A stretch of DNA of 64,000 bases from Otatea glauca (GCA_036346275.1 CM070720.1:9463278-9527277); one strand, 5' to 3'; positions 45,390 through 57,771 are shown, counted from the first letter of the stretch. Program-made: numbers and translations. Notes: generated by a model not told the origin, from the letters alone.

Positions 45390-48300
45390 CTAAGCTCCAA
45401 CCCAAACACTTGGATAATATTTCTTTAAGTATTTTCCATTAATCGCTTTTGGAAACAGAACTCCTTGTAATGTCTCTAATATGTACGAGTTTCCACCGAC
45501 TAGCCGATTAATATTATACGGCCCCTCCCACGTAGGGGACCTTTTACCATCTCGGTTATCCCTATAGCCGATAGGCAATGTTGTTTTCCAAACCAAATCA
45601 GCTTCGATGAAAGATTTAGGCAATACTTTCTTGTTGTAAGCCTTAGCGACCCTTTCCTTGTTCCTTTTAAGCCGATCTAATGTACATAATCGTAGTTCTA
45701 CCAAATCATCCAAGTTATCGATCATCAGATCCTTGTATTCTAGAGCCAACAAATCATTTTGCCTGGCTATTCGTATAGAGTCAATGTTGATCTCTACGGG
45801 TAAAACAGCTTCTTGCCCATATACCAATTGATATGGCGAAACTTTTGTGGCCCCGTGATAGGTTAGCCGATAAGCCCACAATGATTCTAATAATGTGGTA
45901 TGCCAATTCGTTGGCTTTTCGTCAATCTTTCTTTTTATCAGCTTAATTAATGTCTTATTGAACGATTCGGCTTGACCATTAGCTTAAGCGTAATAAGGTG
46001 ACGAGTTCAACAACTTGATACCCAGACTCTTAGCAAAATCCTAGACATGAACACAGTGCCTTGATCGGTTGTAATAGTTTGCGGAATTCCAAAACGGTGA
46101 ATAATATGTTCATTAACAAATTCGATAGCTTCCACACTAGTCACCTTTTTAAGGGGTATAGCTTCAACCCACTTGAAGAAATAATCGGTTGTAGCCAAAA
46201 TAAACTTATGACCTTTGCTTGAGGCAGGAAATATTTGCCCGATTACGTCTATTCCCCATCCTCTGAATGGACATGGCTTAATAATCGGATGTAAAGCCGA
46301 TGCTGGTGCCAATTGTACGTTGCCAAATTTCTGACAAGTTTGGCACTCTTTCAACATTGTCGGCCAAAAATAACTCGTACGCCTAAGAATCCATTTCATC
46401 TTGTGAGCCGATTGATGAGACCCACAGATTCCTTCATGAACTTCTCCCATCGCTACTTTGGCTTCATCGGTGTTCAGGCATTTTAACAGTAATCCTTCTA
46501 ATGTTCGATAGTACAATACATCATCTAAGACTACGTACTTCAATGCCTGCCTTTTAACTTTTCGTTTTGTCGGCTTAGATGGATCGTTGAGATAATCTAT
46601 TATCTTTGTTCTCCAACGCACATAACGGCCTTATCGGCCAATTCTATCTGTTGATTTTGGTCGGAATCTTTATACCCTGTTGCCTGTTGCGCCAATGCAT
46701 TGGCTCTGCCATTCATCTCTCGAGGTATATGGCAAATAGAAAATGATACGAACATATCGATAATTTTGTTGCACTGTTCTAAATATTTTAATAACACGTC
46801 CTCATTGCATTGGTATTCACCTTTTATTTGCCGCACGACTAACAGAGAGTTTCCATAAGCTTCAATAGTATTGACTCTGATGTTTTCCAACAACTTCAAA
46901 CCTTTTAATAATGCTTCATGCTCTGCCTGGTTATTCGAGCATCGGCTGTTTATCCTGAATGTGAATTCAAAGTTATGGCCTTTTCGTGAGATGAGCACGA
47001 TACCAATTCCATCACCTTCTTGACAAACAGACCTGTCAAAAAATAGTTGCCATGGGGCGAGGGAAACCAAGTAAGTAGAAGTATCGTATCCTGTTATGAA
47101 ATCGGCTATAACCTGTCCCTTAACAGCCTTAGCCGATTCATATATTAGGTCGAACTCTGTTAAGGCATACGCCCATTTGCCAAGTTGACCTCTCAGAATT
47201 GGGGCTGACAACATATACTTTATAACATCCGTTTTACAAACCACTTTACAGACCGACGCTTAGATGTAATGCCTTAGTGACAAGCATAATTTTTCAACAA
47301 AAGGATACCTGGTTTCGACTTCCAGCAAACGCCGGCTTAAGTAAAAGATCACCCTCTCTTTACTATCGACTTCCTGTACCAACACTGCTCCAATTGTTTC
47401 TTCTTCAGCCGACAAATATAACTTAAAGGGGATTCCTTTACATGGTGCAGCCAAGACTAGAGGGTTAGCCAAACACCGTTTGATGTCATCAAAAGCCTTC
47501 TGTTGATCGGCTCCCCAAATAAACTCTTGATTGTCTCTCAACTTTAGCAGAGGAGTAAATGCACGAATTCGCCCAGAAAGATTTGAAATGAATCGTCGGA
47601 GATAATTAATTTTACCGATCAACTTTTGTAACTCATTTTTACATGTCGGCGGCTTGATTTTTGCTATGGCCTTAACCCTTTCTTGGTTAACCTCAATGCC
47701 TCTTTCGTGCACCATAAATCCCAGGAATTTTTCGGCCGACACTTTAAATACGCACTTGAAAGGATTCATCTTCAGGCCATGTTTTCTGGTATTTTGGAAG
47801 ACATTTTCCAAATCGGCTAAGTGTTGTAAATCTCCTTTGGACTTGACTACTACATCGTCGATGCAAATTTGCACTATATGGCCGATTAAATTATGAAAAA
47901 TCAAGTTCATAGCTCGCTGATATGTTGCACTAGCATAATGTCATAACCGTCCATTCGAACAATCCTAATGCACCGGGACATCTAAAGGCGGTCTTAGGTA
48001 CATTGGCTTCTACCGTGAGTATTTGGTTATACCCGGCATTTCCATCCAAGAAACTGATGATTTTGTTTCCTGATGCAGCATCGATAAGCATATCGGCTAT
48101 TGGCATTGGATATTCATCTTTTGATGTAGCCTTATTTAAATCTCTGAAATCCACACATATCCTAAGTTTACCATTTTTCCTCATCACTGGGACAATATTA
48201 GAAACCCAATCAGCATATCGGCATGGCCTAATAAACTTTGCTTCTAATAATCGCTCAATCTCTTCTTTTATAACATTGTATAACACCGAATTGAAGTGTC

Positions 48301-50265
48301 TAGGTTGCTGTTTAAATGGCTGGTATCTTAGTTTTGTGGGTAGCCGATGTTCGACAAGTTGTCGGCTTAAACCGGGCATTTCATGGTATTCCCAAGCAAA
48401 GCAATCCTTGTACTCTCTAAGAATTTTGATTAATTTCTCTTTGTATGAGACATCTAATTTTGCGCTAATAAAAGTTGGTCTTTTCACATCACCATTGCCA
48501 ATATCAACTTCTTATAATAGATCGGTTGAGGTAAATCCTTGACCAAACTTTTCAACCTCATGGAAATCTTCTACAACGTCACAGCTATCTGTTATCTGCC
48601 GATAGCTTTGCATCTTTCCTTGCAAGGCTTTTATTGTTTGCTTGGACCCCATCGGCGCACGATTTCTTTCGCCCGATCGATCGTGCTTGGTTTGACACTG
48701 ATCGGCGTGAGCCCTGCTTTTTCGACGCAAATAAAGTCGCAATCATCCAACGCTTCGCCGAATATACACTTAGCATTTTCATGTGGCCAATTTGCATCTG
48801 AACTAGCCATTGCAATATGAGCCGATGTATCTGCCATGATAACCTCAATTTTGTCTCAATTCCATTGTACGAGCGACTGGTGCATGGTCGATGGGACACA
48901 ACAATTGGCATGAATCCAGTCCCTTCCCAGCAATACGCTGTAGTTACCTTTAGCGTCAATCATAAAGAAAGCAGTCGGCAAAGTTTTACTACCGATAGTC
49001 AATTCTGCAACCATGACACCCTTTGTTTTAGTGGGGATCGCCTGTGAAGTCATTTAGAACCATGTTAGTTTTGATCAGGTCTTCATCGGTCTTTCCCAGC
49101 TTTTGCATGTAGTGTATGGCATCAAGTTGACAGTAGCTCCCCCATCAACCAACATTCTTGAGATTGGCTTGCCATTGATATATCCTCTTAGGTATAATGG
49201 CCTTAAATGCCGATGTGTATCCTGAGGTTTCTCAAAAACTTCATCTTGAGCTCCTAAACACATCTGAGCAAAGGTTTCTTCAGCCGATTCAGTCTTAACC
49301 TTGAACTCTGTTGGTAGTGTAAATACCATATTAATATCCATTGGCGGAGTGTCATCGCGGATCATTGGTGATCCTAAATCGTCAATCGAATCAGTGTCTT
49401 CATCGGCTTGAATTTTTCTTATCCACTCCTTTTTTACAATTTTCGTCGGCCGAAGTTCGTTGAATGCCTCGTCCCTTTGCCTTTCTTCCCCAGCCTCTCT
49501 TATTTCTTGGGTCCTTAGCCTTTGAAGCCGTCTACGCTGTGATCGGCTAAGGCCTGGTGGACACCTTCTCGGTTTTTGTTCGATCGGCTTTCGAACTTTC
49601 CCAGCCAGATCTAACCTCCTTGAAGAACCTTCTTTGTATTGTTCTTTTGGCCGACTTGGTTCAGAGATCCTTTCGTGTACTGGCCTCCGGCAGAAATTAT
49701 TGAAGTGATTCCTGATCGGCCCAGGCAATCTTTCTTTGACTGGCTGCTTTGGCCAATCATTCCTGGGGTGATGTTCTATCAGGCAAGAATATGGCGAGGG
49801 CAATGCCATACCTCTCTCCCAACAAAATTGCCAGAAGGGACATCTCCGATGGGCCTTTTCTAAATTTTTAGGATAATACAAATTATCTTGCCGTCGTGGG
49901 GAGTATTGTAGTCGGCTACTTATTCTTTCATATCTTTCCAACAGTTGGGAGAACGTTGGCTTTAGCCTATTGATAGATCTCTTTGGTGATGCCTTTTTAG
50001 CCTTGTACCACCAACCAACTTTTGGATCTCCCTTTGGTTTGATCGTTCTGGAATTCTTCCCATTACGATCGGTCTCAATCTCTAACGAGCCGATCGTTAT
50101 TTTGAGGGTCTCATCCACTTTTAGACCTGACTGGACATTCACCTGTCGGACTTGTTTAGATTCCCTATCTTCCATCGGTTCCTTTCCTTTACTTGAACAT
50201 TGCACCACGTTTATTGGGAAAGGTTCAATGTCCACTTGCATAGTTGATTCTTCAGCAAATTTCAA
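45390..50265 (-). pseudogene. pol: pol of element D: AP-RT-RNase H-aRNase H-IN (degenerate)
   Basis: Read from 50265 downward. The protease has MLVDGGATVNLMPY (near 49150). RT N-terminal part is 48487-47930, then a short break at about 47930-47910, then CIDDVVVKSK near 47860 (usual Y replaced by C, both D kept). The first RNase H is near 47460-47260. A second, archaeal-type RNase H follows in 47244-46600 (LFFDRSVCQEG, NNQAEHEALL, GNSLLVV, with N where D is normal). Integrase in 46621-46007 keeps the zinc Cys pair (CQTCQK) and the two Asp (GIDVIG, TTDQGT); after a frameshift the Glu region and C-terminus run 45990-45390. Confidence 0.88.
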
Positions 50266-50292
50266 CCGACCATCCTCAATAGCCGATTAAAT

Positions 50293-52203
50293 CTATTGGC
50301 GAAAAATATTGCAGTCATTAGTATTATGGGAAAAAGAATGATGCCATTTGCAATACCTTCGCTTTTTGATCTCATCAGCCGATGGTATGATATGTCCCTT
50401 AGGCAATCGTATTATCTTCTCTTGTAACAATAAATCAAAAATACGATCGCACTTGGAAACGTCAAAGGCATACTTAATCTCAGCCTTATTCTTAATAGGT
50501 TTGAGCCATGAAAAAACTAGGGATTTTTTAGAACCCTTCACCCATTCGGATATATTTACTTGTACTTCATCTTCAGAGGATTCACTTTAACATTAGTCAA
50601 CCATATTAACTTTGGCATTATCCTTGTCCTTACTGTTACTGCCTATTTTAGGCCTGTCGCGGAATCCCCTATTATCTGGATATCAGCCTTCCTGCGCCGA
50701 TACTCGATGAAGCAAGTGACTTAGGTCAGTAAACTCTTGCCCGCCAAACTTTTCACTTAGCGGCGGGATTAATCCCTGGAAAGCTAAATCGGCTAGTTGG
50801 TTATCTGGCAATGTAACACTAAAACACCGATTTCTAACTTCCCAAAATATTTTAATGTAGTCGGTCACTGGTTCTCCAAATTTCTGACGGACAGAACTCA
50901 GATCCGAAATTCTGAGTTCCAGACTGCCAGAGAAAAAGTATTCATGAAATCGGCCTTCCAAATCTTTCCATAAGTGAACCGAATTTGGAGGTAAGCTAGT
51001 GAACCAGGTAAAAGCAGCCCCTGATAATGATAATGGAAATAATCTGATTTTTAACCCGTCGGACTGAGCAGCTTCGCCACATTGAGCGATGAATCATCCG
51101 ACGTGTTCCAATGTTGTAATTGAATCATCTCCAGAAAATTTAGCAAAATCAGGGACCCTATAGTTATTTGGGTATAGCATGCGATCTATATAGTCTGGAT
51201 ACGGCTTTCTATAGCCGATAGTTTTCCCTTTCGGCTGTATGCCAAATTGATCCCTTAACACTATGGAAATCTGATCAGCCCAATTAACATTATCGGCCAA
51301 CGGAATGGCAGGTCCTTGATAATTTCTATCATAACTGGCGTTCTGCCCCCCGAGTGCAAACTCGGGTTGCCGATTATACTGAGCCTCCGGGTAATGTGTA
51401 TACTGGTCGTGTCCATTGTTCCATCTAACCGGTGGCTCTGGTACTGGGACGAATGGTTCTGAATAGGTTATCACCTTGTGAGGAATCGGATTCCTAGGCC
51501 TAACTGGCTCTTGATATTGCGGGTACCTATCAGGTTCAATCAGCTGCGAAACCGATTGTGGGAATGCATAAAACGGAGTCGATGGCGGCAAATTAGCCGA
51601 CGCATCTATCTTAGCAGCATCTGTATACGCTTGATAATGTGTTACTCTGCTCATCCCAGGATCCCTCGGCAATATAACTGTAGGTTTAGTCGGCATCATA
51701 GTGGGGAGTGGAGCTATAGCCAACGGTTTAGGATCGGCCGAGGCACTTTGTGTATTTTGTGCTATTGAAAAAATAGGGTAACTTGGCAGGGCCTGTATCG
51801 GATCAAGTAGACCTCCAGATGATGCCAACTCCTGAGCTATATTTTTCACGCTATTCGCGATCATTGGCTTAAGTGTCGCGACTAGAGCTGACGATTGGTT
51901 TATCAAGGCATGGTGCACAGATTGATTTATCATAGCCGATAATTTAGCTTGAGCGGACAGGTATTGACTTACCGGACCGTTGGTGACACCTGCATCGCCG
52001 AGTGGATTGAGTGTTAGCAAAGCGATCGTCTGCGTGATGTCGCGCCGTGTTTTTTGGTAACAACCCAGCGTCATCTCTTCCAAAGCAGCTTTTCGACCTT
52101 CAATTTCCTTGCACTGCTCTGCCGTTAAATCGTCCAATGTGGGGACGATTATAGCCTCTGTGTTGAGATCGGACGGTGGGATGGACTTTCCGAATGAAGA
52201 CAT
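50293..52203 (-). pseudogene. gag: gag of element D (degenerate)
   Basis: Start at ATG 52203 (MSSFGKSIPPSD), 31 nt inside the right LTR. A long Pro/Gln-rich N-terminal part reaches LEHVG near 51095, where an in-frame TGA (51094) breaks the conserved gag motif. The Retrotrans_gag core continues in 50961-50683 (DYIKIFWEVRNRCF). After a disrupted stretch, the 50541-50293 ORF has YCKWHHSFSHNTNDC, a Cys/His motif typical of Tat-lineage Gag. It would be the structural protein of the element particle. Confidence 0.82.
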
Positions 52204-52205
52204 TG

Positions 52206-52233
52206 ACTGGTCCCACTGGGCGTGCCAAGAATG
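52206..52233 (-). promoter_or_regulatory. Primer-binding-site region of element D
   Basis: On the minus strand, immediately after the LTR, lies CATTCTTGGCACGCCCAGTG. A TTGGCACGCCC-like tract just downstream of the LTR is common in Tat-type grass elements. I did not identify the primer tRNA. Confidence 0.5.
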
Positions 52234-52859
52234 TGTTGGCGTCAAAAACTTGATGTAGGGTTTCTGACAACAGCACACCAGATGAACTCCTGGTTCAGAG
52301 CGTGCCAGTCGATTTGACCTGTAATTGACAAGGTAAAAAATATGAAATTCACTCAAAGCCGATCGTGATGATCAATCGGCTTAAACTTAATCAGCTTGAA
52401 GCCGATTAAATCAAGGTAACGGGATAAGTCTAATTAGCCAATCAAGGCTAATCAGAGGATAAAGGTAGATCGATTCTGAAGAAGGCGATGTGCAACAAAA
52501 TCAGAATAAATCGAACCTGCGGCGTAATTTGAAGAAGATCAACAATCGGCGATGCGCAACTTTATTGATCAAGATCGAATTACAAAGACTAAATTACAAA
52601 AGCTACTCCTAGTCGACAGGGAAAAGAACGAAAGTAAAGGCTGGTTGATTGATTATGTTGTTGTCCTTCGCTGTGTATCCTCATCTTCTTTTATACCCAC
52701 CGGCCGATCGAGTCCTTTTACAACACGCTTAGAAAATATGACCCGTATTAGCCTTGATTTCCTTAATATCCGATTTGGTTTCCAACCGTTTTAAGTCCGA
52801 TTCCATAATCTCCATGGACTTCCAAACCGGACAACACCTACCAAATTCTAGTGCAAACA
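52234..52859 (-). repeat. 5' LTR of element D (right copy)
   Basis: 626 bp, homologous to 30983-31596. It carries a 12-bp segment absent from the left copy. GGGCT duplication follows at 52860-52864. On the minus strand a CATAAAAG-like box in the left copy (near 31425; CGGTGGGTATAAAAG in this copy near 52695) is a candidate TATA element. Confidence 0.93.
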
Positions 52860-52864
52860 GGGCT

Positions 52865-53475
52865 GTTTTGAAAACGAACATAAAAATATGCGAAGAATGC
52901 TTTCCTCATATTGAGTTTGCTTATAATCGTTCACTGCATTCTACTACTAAGATGTGCTAGTTTGAGATTGTTTACGGGTTTGTGCCTCATGCTCCTATTG
53001 ATTTGTTACCTCTTCCATCTTCAGAGAAGTTGAATTTTGATGCTAAACAACATATTGATTTGATGTTGAAAATGCATGAGACAACTAAAGAAAATATAGA
53101 GCGCATGAATGCTAAATATAAACTTGCTGGTAGTAAGGGAAGGATACATGTGACTTTTGAACCTGGATATTTAGTTTGGTTGCATTTGAGAAAAGATCAA
53201 TTCCCTAAATTAAGAAATAAAAGTTGATGCCTCGAGCTGATGGTCCTTTCAAAGTATTAGAAAAGATTAATGATAATGCATATAAGCTTGAGTTGCCTGC
53301 AGATTTTGGGGTAGGTCTTACCTTTAACATTGCAGATTTGAAGCCATATTTGGGAGAAGAGGATAAGCTTGAGTCGAGACGACTCAAATGCAAGAAGGGG
53401 AGGATGATGAGGACATCGTTTCTATTGACACAACCGTGCCTAGTCACTCATCTCATACACAACAATGTGAACCCG
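52865..53475 (+). pseudogene. pol: C2 integrase C-terminus and pol tail (3' part)
   Basis: The frame continues directly from 30982 across element D. It contains ECFPHIEFAYNRSLHSTTK, a TAG at 52958, APIDLLPLPSSEKLNFD and DLKPYLGEEDKLESR, with a frameshift or stop near 53226. It is cut at 53476 by element B, just before the TRARxRQL tail seen in C1. Confidence 0.85.
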
Positions 53476-53879
53476 TGTCACATCCCAAAATTGGTCTAAA
53501 TAATTATTTTATTGTCATTTGTGCATTATATGATTTTTCTGGAATTTATTTGGATTTTTCTGGATTTATTGGAATTAATTACAAATTAAGTGTTTTGGCC
53601 TTTTGTTGAGAACTATTTAAATTTGTGCAAAGTTAAAATAAAGTTTTGCCAAAGATATTTTATCTGAGTTCAAAATGTCTCAAAGTATTTTTGAGAATTT
53701 TCTTGGAATTTTCATGGTTATTTTATTGTTTGAAACAAATCAAATGATTTTCTGTAATTATTTTAAATGAGAAATTCTTTAAAAAAACCCATGAACAGTG
53801 TCGGGCCGGCCCACGAACTGTGCGACACAGACAGCTCGTGCAGCCCGTTTTGCCGCCGAAACCCTAACCCAAATCCGCC

Positions 53880-53905
53880 GACCGTTGGATCGAGATCCAA
53901 CGGTC
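53880..53905. repeat. Perfect palindrome in U3 of element B LTR
   Basis: 12-base arms GACCGTTGGATC and GATCCAACGGTC are separated by GA. The copy at 62690-62715 in the 3' LTR has one mismatch. It lies about 170 bp upstream of the TATA-like box. Confidence 0.8.
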
Positions 53906-54059
53906 GTGCTTTCGCCGTAACACCGAGCGCTCAGGGCCGTTAGTTGAGCGCCGCGTGGACGCTCCGGATGAGGCCATGTTGCTCTCCGTATCGCCGCCGG
54001 AGTCCGCCGCAGCCACGCAACCAACTCCGAAATCCGCGCTGCGCACGCCTCCCCAAGCA

Positions 54060-54069
54060 CCTATTTAAG
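54060..54069 (+). promoter_or_regulatory. TATA-like box of element B 5' LTR
   Basis: CTATTTAAGGC precedes the GC-rich leader; the same sequence is in the 3' LTR near 62861. Position corresponds to TATAAAA of element A. Confidence 0.55.
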
Positions 54070-55019
54070 GCACCGCCGCGGGCGTTGAAACCCTCACCCC
54101 GCGCCACACCCGTTGGTCGATTCTCGCACGCCGAGACGCCCTCGCCTGCCCATGCGAGCTCGCCGGAGTTGCCGAAGCCCCCGCCGTGGTTTCCGTTCAT
54201 TTCGTGCCGTCGTCACGCCGTCCCGAGCCGTGCCGGTCCCAGATCCGTGACCCTTGGACCGTGAGCACCTTCCTCGCCGTTCCCTGCTGCCGGATCATCA
54301 CAGAAACGCCATCGCCGACGTCGTCTTCTCCGCTACCGGTGAAGCCGCGCCGCCGCATCGCCATCGTCTGGTTCGAGCTCTTCCAGCCGTTTGATCTTCG
54401 TTTGACGCTCCGGATCGTGCCGCGTGGGTAAGCGTCTTGGGTACCAGTAGCCGTCGAATCCAAATCGGGCGATCGAGCCGTAGCCGTGTGTCCCTTTGCC
54501 CAGCGCCGTCCGATCGGGCCTGTGTGCGTCAGATCGCACCGACGCCGCGACCAATCGCATGCCGCCGCGTGTCGTGCGCAGAACCGAAGCGCCATGGACC
54601 GCGTCTGCGGTGGACCAGAGGCGGTCCCGTAGACCGAGTCCATGGACCGGCGCCACGTGTCACGCGTCGGTTACTCCAGGCCAGGGATGACGTCAGCATG
54701 ACACAGTTAATTGGTTTTTTGGTTTAAAAATAATTCGGTTAATTCTGATTTTCTAATTTCTGTAATTTCAGTATTTATTCAAACTTCAAAAGGTTATATC
54801 TTTTGCATTTTAACTCGGATTTGAGTGATTCAAGTTTTAAATTTTTTTAAAATTGAGATCTATTTAATGGTGAATTTTAATTGATTTTTGGAGTTCATTT
54901 TCTCTCTATTTTGGTATTTATTTGCTTTTCTCCTTTGGTACGCGTTGACGTTGAATTGTGCGACGCTTCGGAGGAAGATCCAGCAACTCAAGAGCAAGCT
55001 CCAGATCAAGATCAGGACC

Positions 55020-55037
55020 TATTTCGAGGTAAGTTGT
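55020..55037 (+). promoter_or_regulatory. Splice donor in element B leader
   Basis: TTTCGAG|GTAAGTTG (exon ends 55028). The 3' LTR copy reads CCAAG|GCAAGTTG (63830-63841). Matches the element A donor at 7663. Confidence 0.55.
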
Positions 55038-56570
55038 GCTTTGATCATGTTGAACCCATGTTTGTAAAATTGCTTTAATTGTTTTACCCTATTGCATATT
55101 ATTTCAAGTATATAGTTGTTTAAAATTAAATTGGGCTTAGCTATTATACCAAATTGATCTATACCCTACCTTGTCATCGTATGCCATGATCTATTGTCAC
55201 CCTAGTTTGGTTCAATATAGTTGGTTAGTAATGATAATCAACATGGGATGGTTAGATCGTATTAGTTGCTTAGCCATGCCACGTCATCACATGTGTTGGA
55301 ATCATTAATAATTAATCTTGATTAATGGAATATGGAACAATGTTATGAACATGTGTGTCATGTGGGATCACACGATGAGATTGAGTTGTTTGTGGCGAGC
55401 CATGTCACGCAAACGATGTTGAATTGTTGATGGCACGTGGAGCTTGGTAATCAACTTGGGTGATATTCATTTAGATTGGGGCAAGTGACAAGGGGCAAGT
55501 ATGCCAAGGTGGGCCCGATGGGCAGAGGGTATGTGGATGTCTTGCCCTGATCACTCTAAGGACATAACCTTGCAAGCCTTTGACCTGAGTCAATCATGCA
55601 ACCACATGTCTGGTATGGGCCAGCCTAGCTGAGTAATTTGCAATGTCTTAACTTTGGTACTATCGTGGTTGGCGTGAGTTCCCGAGTTATGGAGTAATTC
55701 ACATGGCGCAAGAGGGGGGCGCTGGATGTGGTAACCAGTCCCACCACTGTTGAAACCTTAGCGGTGGTACCGGTTAAGCTTAGCGCATTGTAAAGGCTTT
55801 GTTATAATCACTCGCCTTTGTGGTGTATGGTTGTATCGCGTGGGTAAAGTGCATAACCTCCGCAGAGTGTGAAACTATTCGGATAGCCGTGCTCATGTAT
55901 TGTGCAATGCTCGGGAATTACAGTTAAGGTTTAGCTTAATTAAATGGACAATCTGGGGGGATGGCGTAATGCCATGTGGAAGATGGAATTTGATTTAGGA
56001 TTGAAACTGGTTTACTTCGAATCATGAATCTATTTATTATTATTTGTTTTACGCCTTTACAATCTATTTACTGTATTGGTTCATAAATGCTGCTTATTGC
56101 AAAATAGCCATGATAGCCTATCCTTTGGGATAAGCTTGGCATATAGTTACATAGAACTGCATTCTGTGCATAACTTGTTGAGTGCTTTACGTACTCACCC
56201 TTGCCAACACCAATAATCAACAGTCGAAGAATCTACACCTGTGTTGGAGGAGGAGTTCCAAGAGGACGCGAGTCATTAGTGTCCGAGCCTTGTTGGTTGC
56301 CTATGGTGAACCGATGAGCTATCTATGTTTTCTACTTTCCGCTGCTTAATTCTTAGCTTATATTTCCAGTCTTGCCCTGCGTGGCTTAATAATGTAAGTT
56401 GGTCATCAGATCATACATTTAGCTATATCAATAAATGAATTACTATTTCTATTATCGTTGAGTATGATGTGATATGTACCAATGTTGAGCTGTGTGCACT
56501 AGCGTTGATCCTGGGACTAGTGCGGTGAACACAGTGGGTTCGAATCAGTGGATTCGGGTCCTTACAGAGG

Positions 56571-56582
56571 TGGTATCAGAGC
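56571..56582 (+). promoter_or_regulatory. Primer-binding site of element B
   Basis: TGGTATCAGAGC starts four bases after the 5' LTR and is complementary to the 3' end of plant initiator methionine tRNA, the usual primer for Tekay-type elements. Confidence 0.9.
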
Positions 56583-56779
56583 ATACTGACTGTAGGTCTT
56601 GGCCCTAGATAGTATGGAGGAGTCCGGGTTGTGTCCAAAACTATGTTCTAAAGGAAAAAATTTAAATTTGACTAATAACACACTCTTGACTCATCCCATT
56701 CTCTACTTCTCGCCTTGCTGAATTTACCGTTTTACTGCTGGTCCGGATGGAGATCTTATTCAAAGTTCTTGTGGAGCAG

Positions 56780-57493
56780 ATGCCGATCATTCCAACCTTT
56801 GAAGAGTCAGCAGGTGGCTACGCCATGGAGCTGTGTAGGGTTCTTCAAACGCTTGGAGGATTCTATCGTCCGCTTTACCAAGGGGTCAGCTGGTCCGTTA
56901 ACGGTGTGCACCGAGGATTTGTCTGCAAGTTGATTATTTACGCCCAGGAGAATGATGAAGCTAGCAGGCCGATCAGCATTTCTGCAAGGAGGTTCTCGTA
57001 CGAGGTTGCGATTCAGGAGGTTGCCCGACTTGCTCTTCGCCGTGTCTGCCGCGACTACGCCGACGAGCTTCACGACTCAGTGTTCCGACTTCACCTGGAT
57101 GTGCAAGCATGCCGACGCCGACAGATCGTGGGGAGCGAGTGTGCTATTGCAGTACATCTTGCTGAGTTCACTATCGCCCAGGAGGATCACTTGAGGGACA
57201 CTGCGCAGGAGCTGGAGACAGTGTACGAGGCATTGAGGGTGGCTGAGCGAGAGCTTCAGAAGACTCGTGATGCCGCAGCCAGAGTCATCAGTGAGCTAGA
57301 GGAGGCCTTGCAGGTAGCGGAGGAGCTAGCGGACCAGTTCGTTCAGGAGCCGGACGAGGTCGCCGAAGAAGAAGAAGACCCGGAGGAGCGTGAGGAGCCA
57401 GCAGAGGGTCACCAGGATAGGTTTGCTCCTATGCCAGCCCACCCGCCGGTGTATGCGTCGGATCAGTCTCAGCCAGGGTGGCTGGATGGGTGA
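56780..57493 (+). CDS. Extra ORF upstream of gag, intact copy (237 aa), function unknown
   Basis: I choose ATG 56780 (MPIIPTFEESAGGYAMEL) because it aligns with 9400 in element A and follows an AG dinucleotide in both; an in-frame ATG at 56747 would add 11 residues. The N-terminal part (residues 1-125) is globular-looking with conserved GGYAMEL and RPLYxG. Residues about 130-190 form a likely coiled coil (ELQKTRDAAARVISELEEAL), followed by an acidic Glu-rich stretch and a tail with PAHPPVYASD, a PPxY motif. No zinc finger or catalytic motif is seen. Extra ORFs before gag are reported, from memory, for some grass Tekay-type elements; this is not a known enzyme to me. Confidence 0.8.
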   Translation: MPIIPTFEESAGGYAMELCRVLQTLGGFYRPLYQGVSWSVNGVHRGFVCKLIIYAQENDEASRPISISARRFSYEVAIQEVARLALRRVCRDYADELHDSVFRLHLDVQACRRRQIVGSECAIAVHLAEFTIAQEDHLRDTAQELETVYEALRVAERELQKTRDAAARVISELEEALQVAEELADQFVQEPDEVAEEEEDPEEREEPAEGHQDRFAPMPAHPPVYASDQSQPGWLDG

Positions 57494-57771
57494 GAGTTAG
57501 TCTTAGAGTTGTGTTGAGACTCGAGTGTTGAGTCGCGTCTTTAAGTTAGTCTTTACCTTTTAGTAGACGTTAAGGTTTCGTGTTAGTTTGGTTCTTAATT
57601 ATCTGCTGAGTGTGCAGTATGTGTTGCAAAGCCCTTAGGCAATGTAAGCAACCATACCAAGTATTAATAAAGATTGTCTAAGTTGGGTTTAACCTGTTCC
57701 CTCGCCTTAGAAACTCTTGCATCTTATCTATGCTACATCTATCTTTCCTAACCTAAGAAGAAATCAAGCAG
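57494..57771 (+). other. Conserved spacer between extra ORF and gag (element B)
   Basis: 278 nt, strongly similar to 10124-10403. Stem-loop at 57516-57541 (GAGACTC...GAGTCGCGTCTT), AATAAA at 57666-57671, CCTAAC near 57749, and CAG directly before the gag ATG (57772). Confidence 0.6.

Larger units (their letters stand above)
30983..52859 (-). mobile_element. Element D: Tat-lineage Ty3/gypsy element with antisense PMD gene
   Basis: LTRs at 30983-31596 and 52234-52859 start TGTTGGCG on the plus strand and end CAAACA. The target duplication GGGCT lies at 30978-30982 and 52860-52864. Gag-pol is on the minus strand (52203 down to 45390), so the right LTR is the functional 5' LTR. Between pol and the left LTR lies a plus-strand gene (31958-45208), antisense to the element. 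The pol order, with a second RNase H domain before integrase and no chromodomain, is characteristic of the Tat lineage. Without the nested CACTA the element is about 11.6 kb. Confidence 0.92.
27691..53475 (+). mobile_element. Element C2: CRM-like gypsy element split by element D
   Basis: C2 coding runs 27695-30982, is interrupted by element D (30983-52859, target duplication GGGCT at 30978-30982 and 52860-52864), and resumes at 52865. Ignoring D and one copy of the duplication, the integrase frame is continuous. The 3' end is cut by insertion of element B at 53476, so the C2 3' LTR is not in the window. C1 and C2 are head to tail with one LTR-like region between them. Confidence 0.85.
53476..56566 (+). 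repeat. 5' LTR of element B
   Basis: 3,091 bp, from TGTCACATCCC to ...GGGTCCTTACA. It contains a perfect 26-bp palindrome at 53880-53905, a TATA-like CTATTTAAGG near 54060, a GC-rich leader, and an exon-like block ending in a splice donor at 55028/55029. ORFs within are LTR shadows. Confidence 0.94.
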
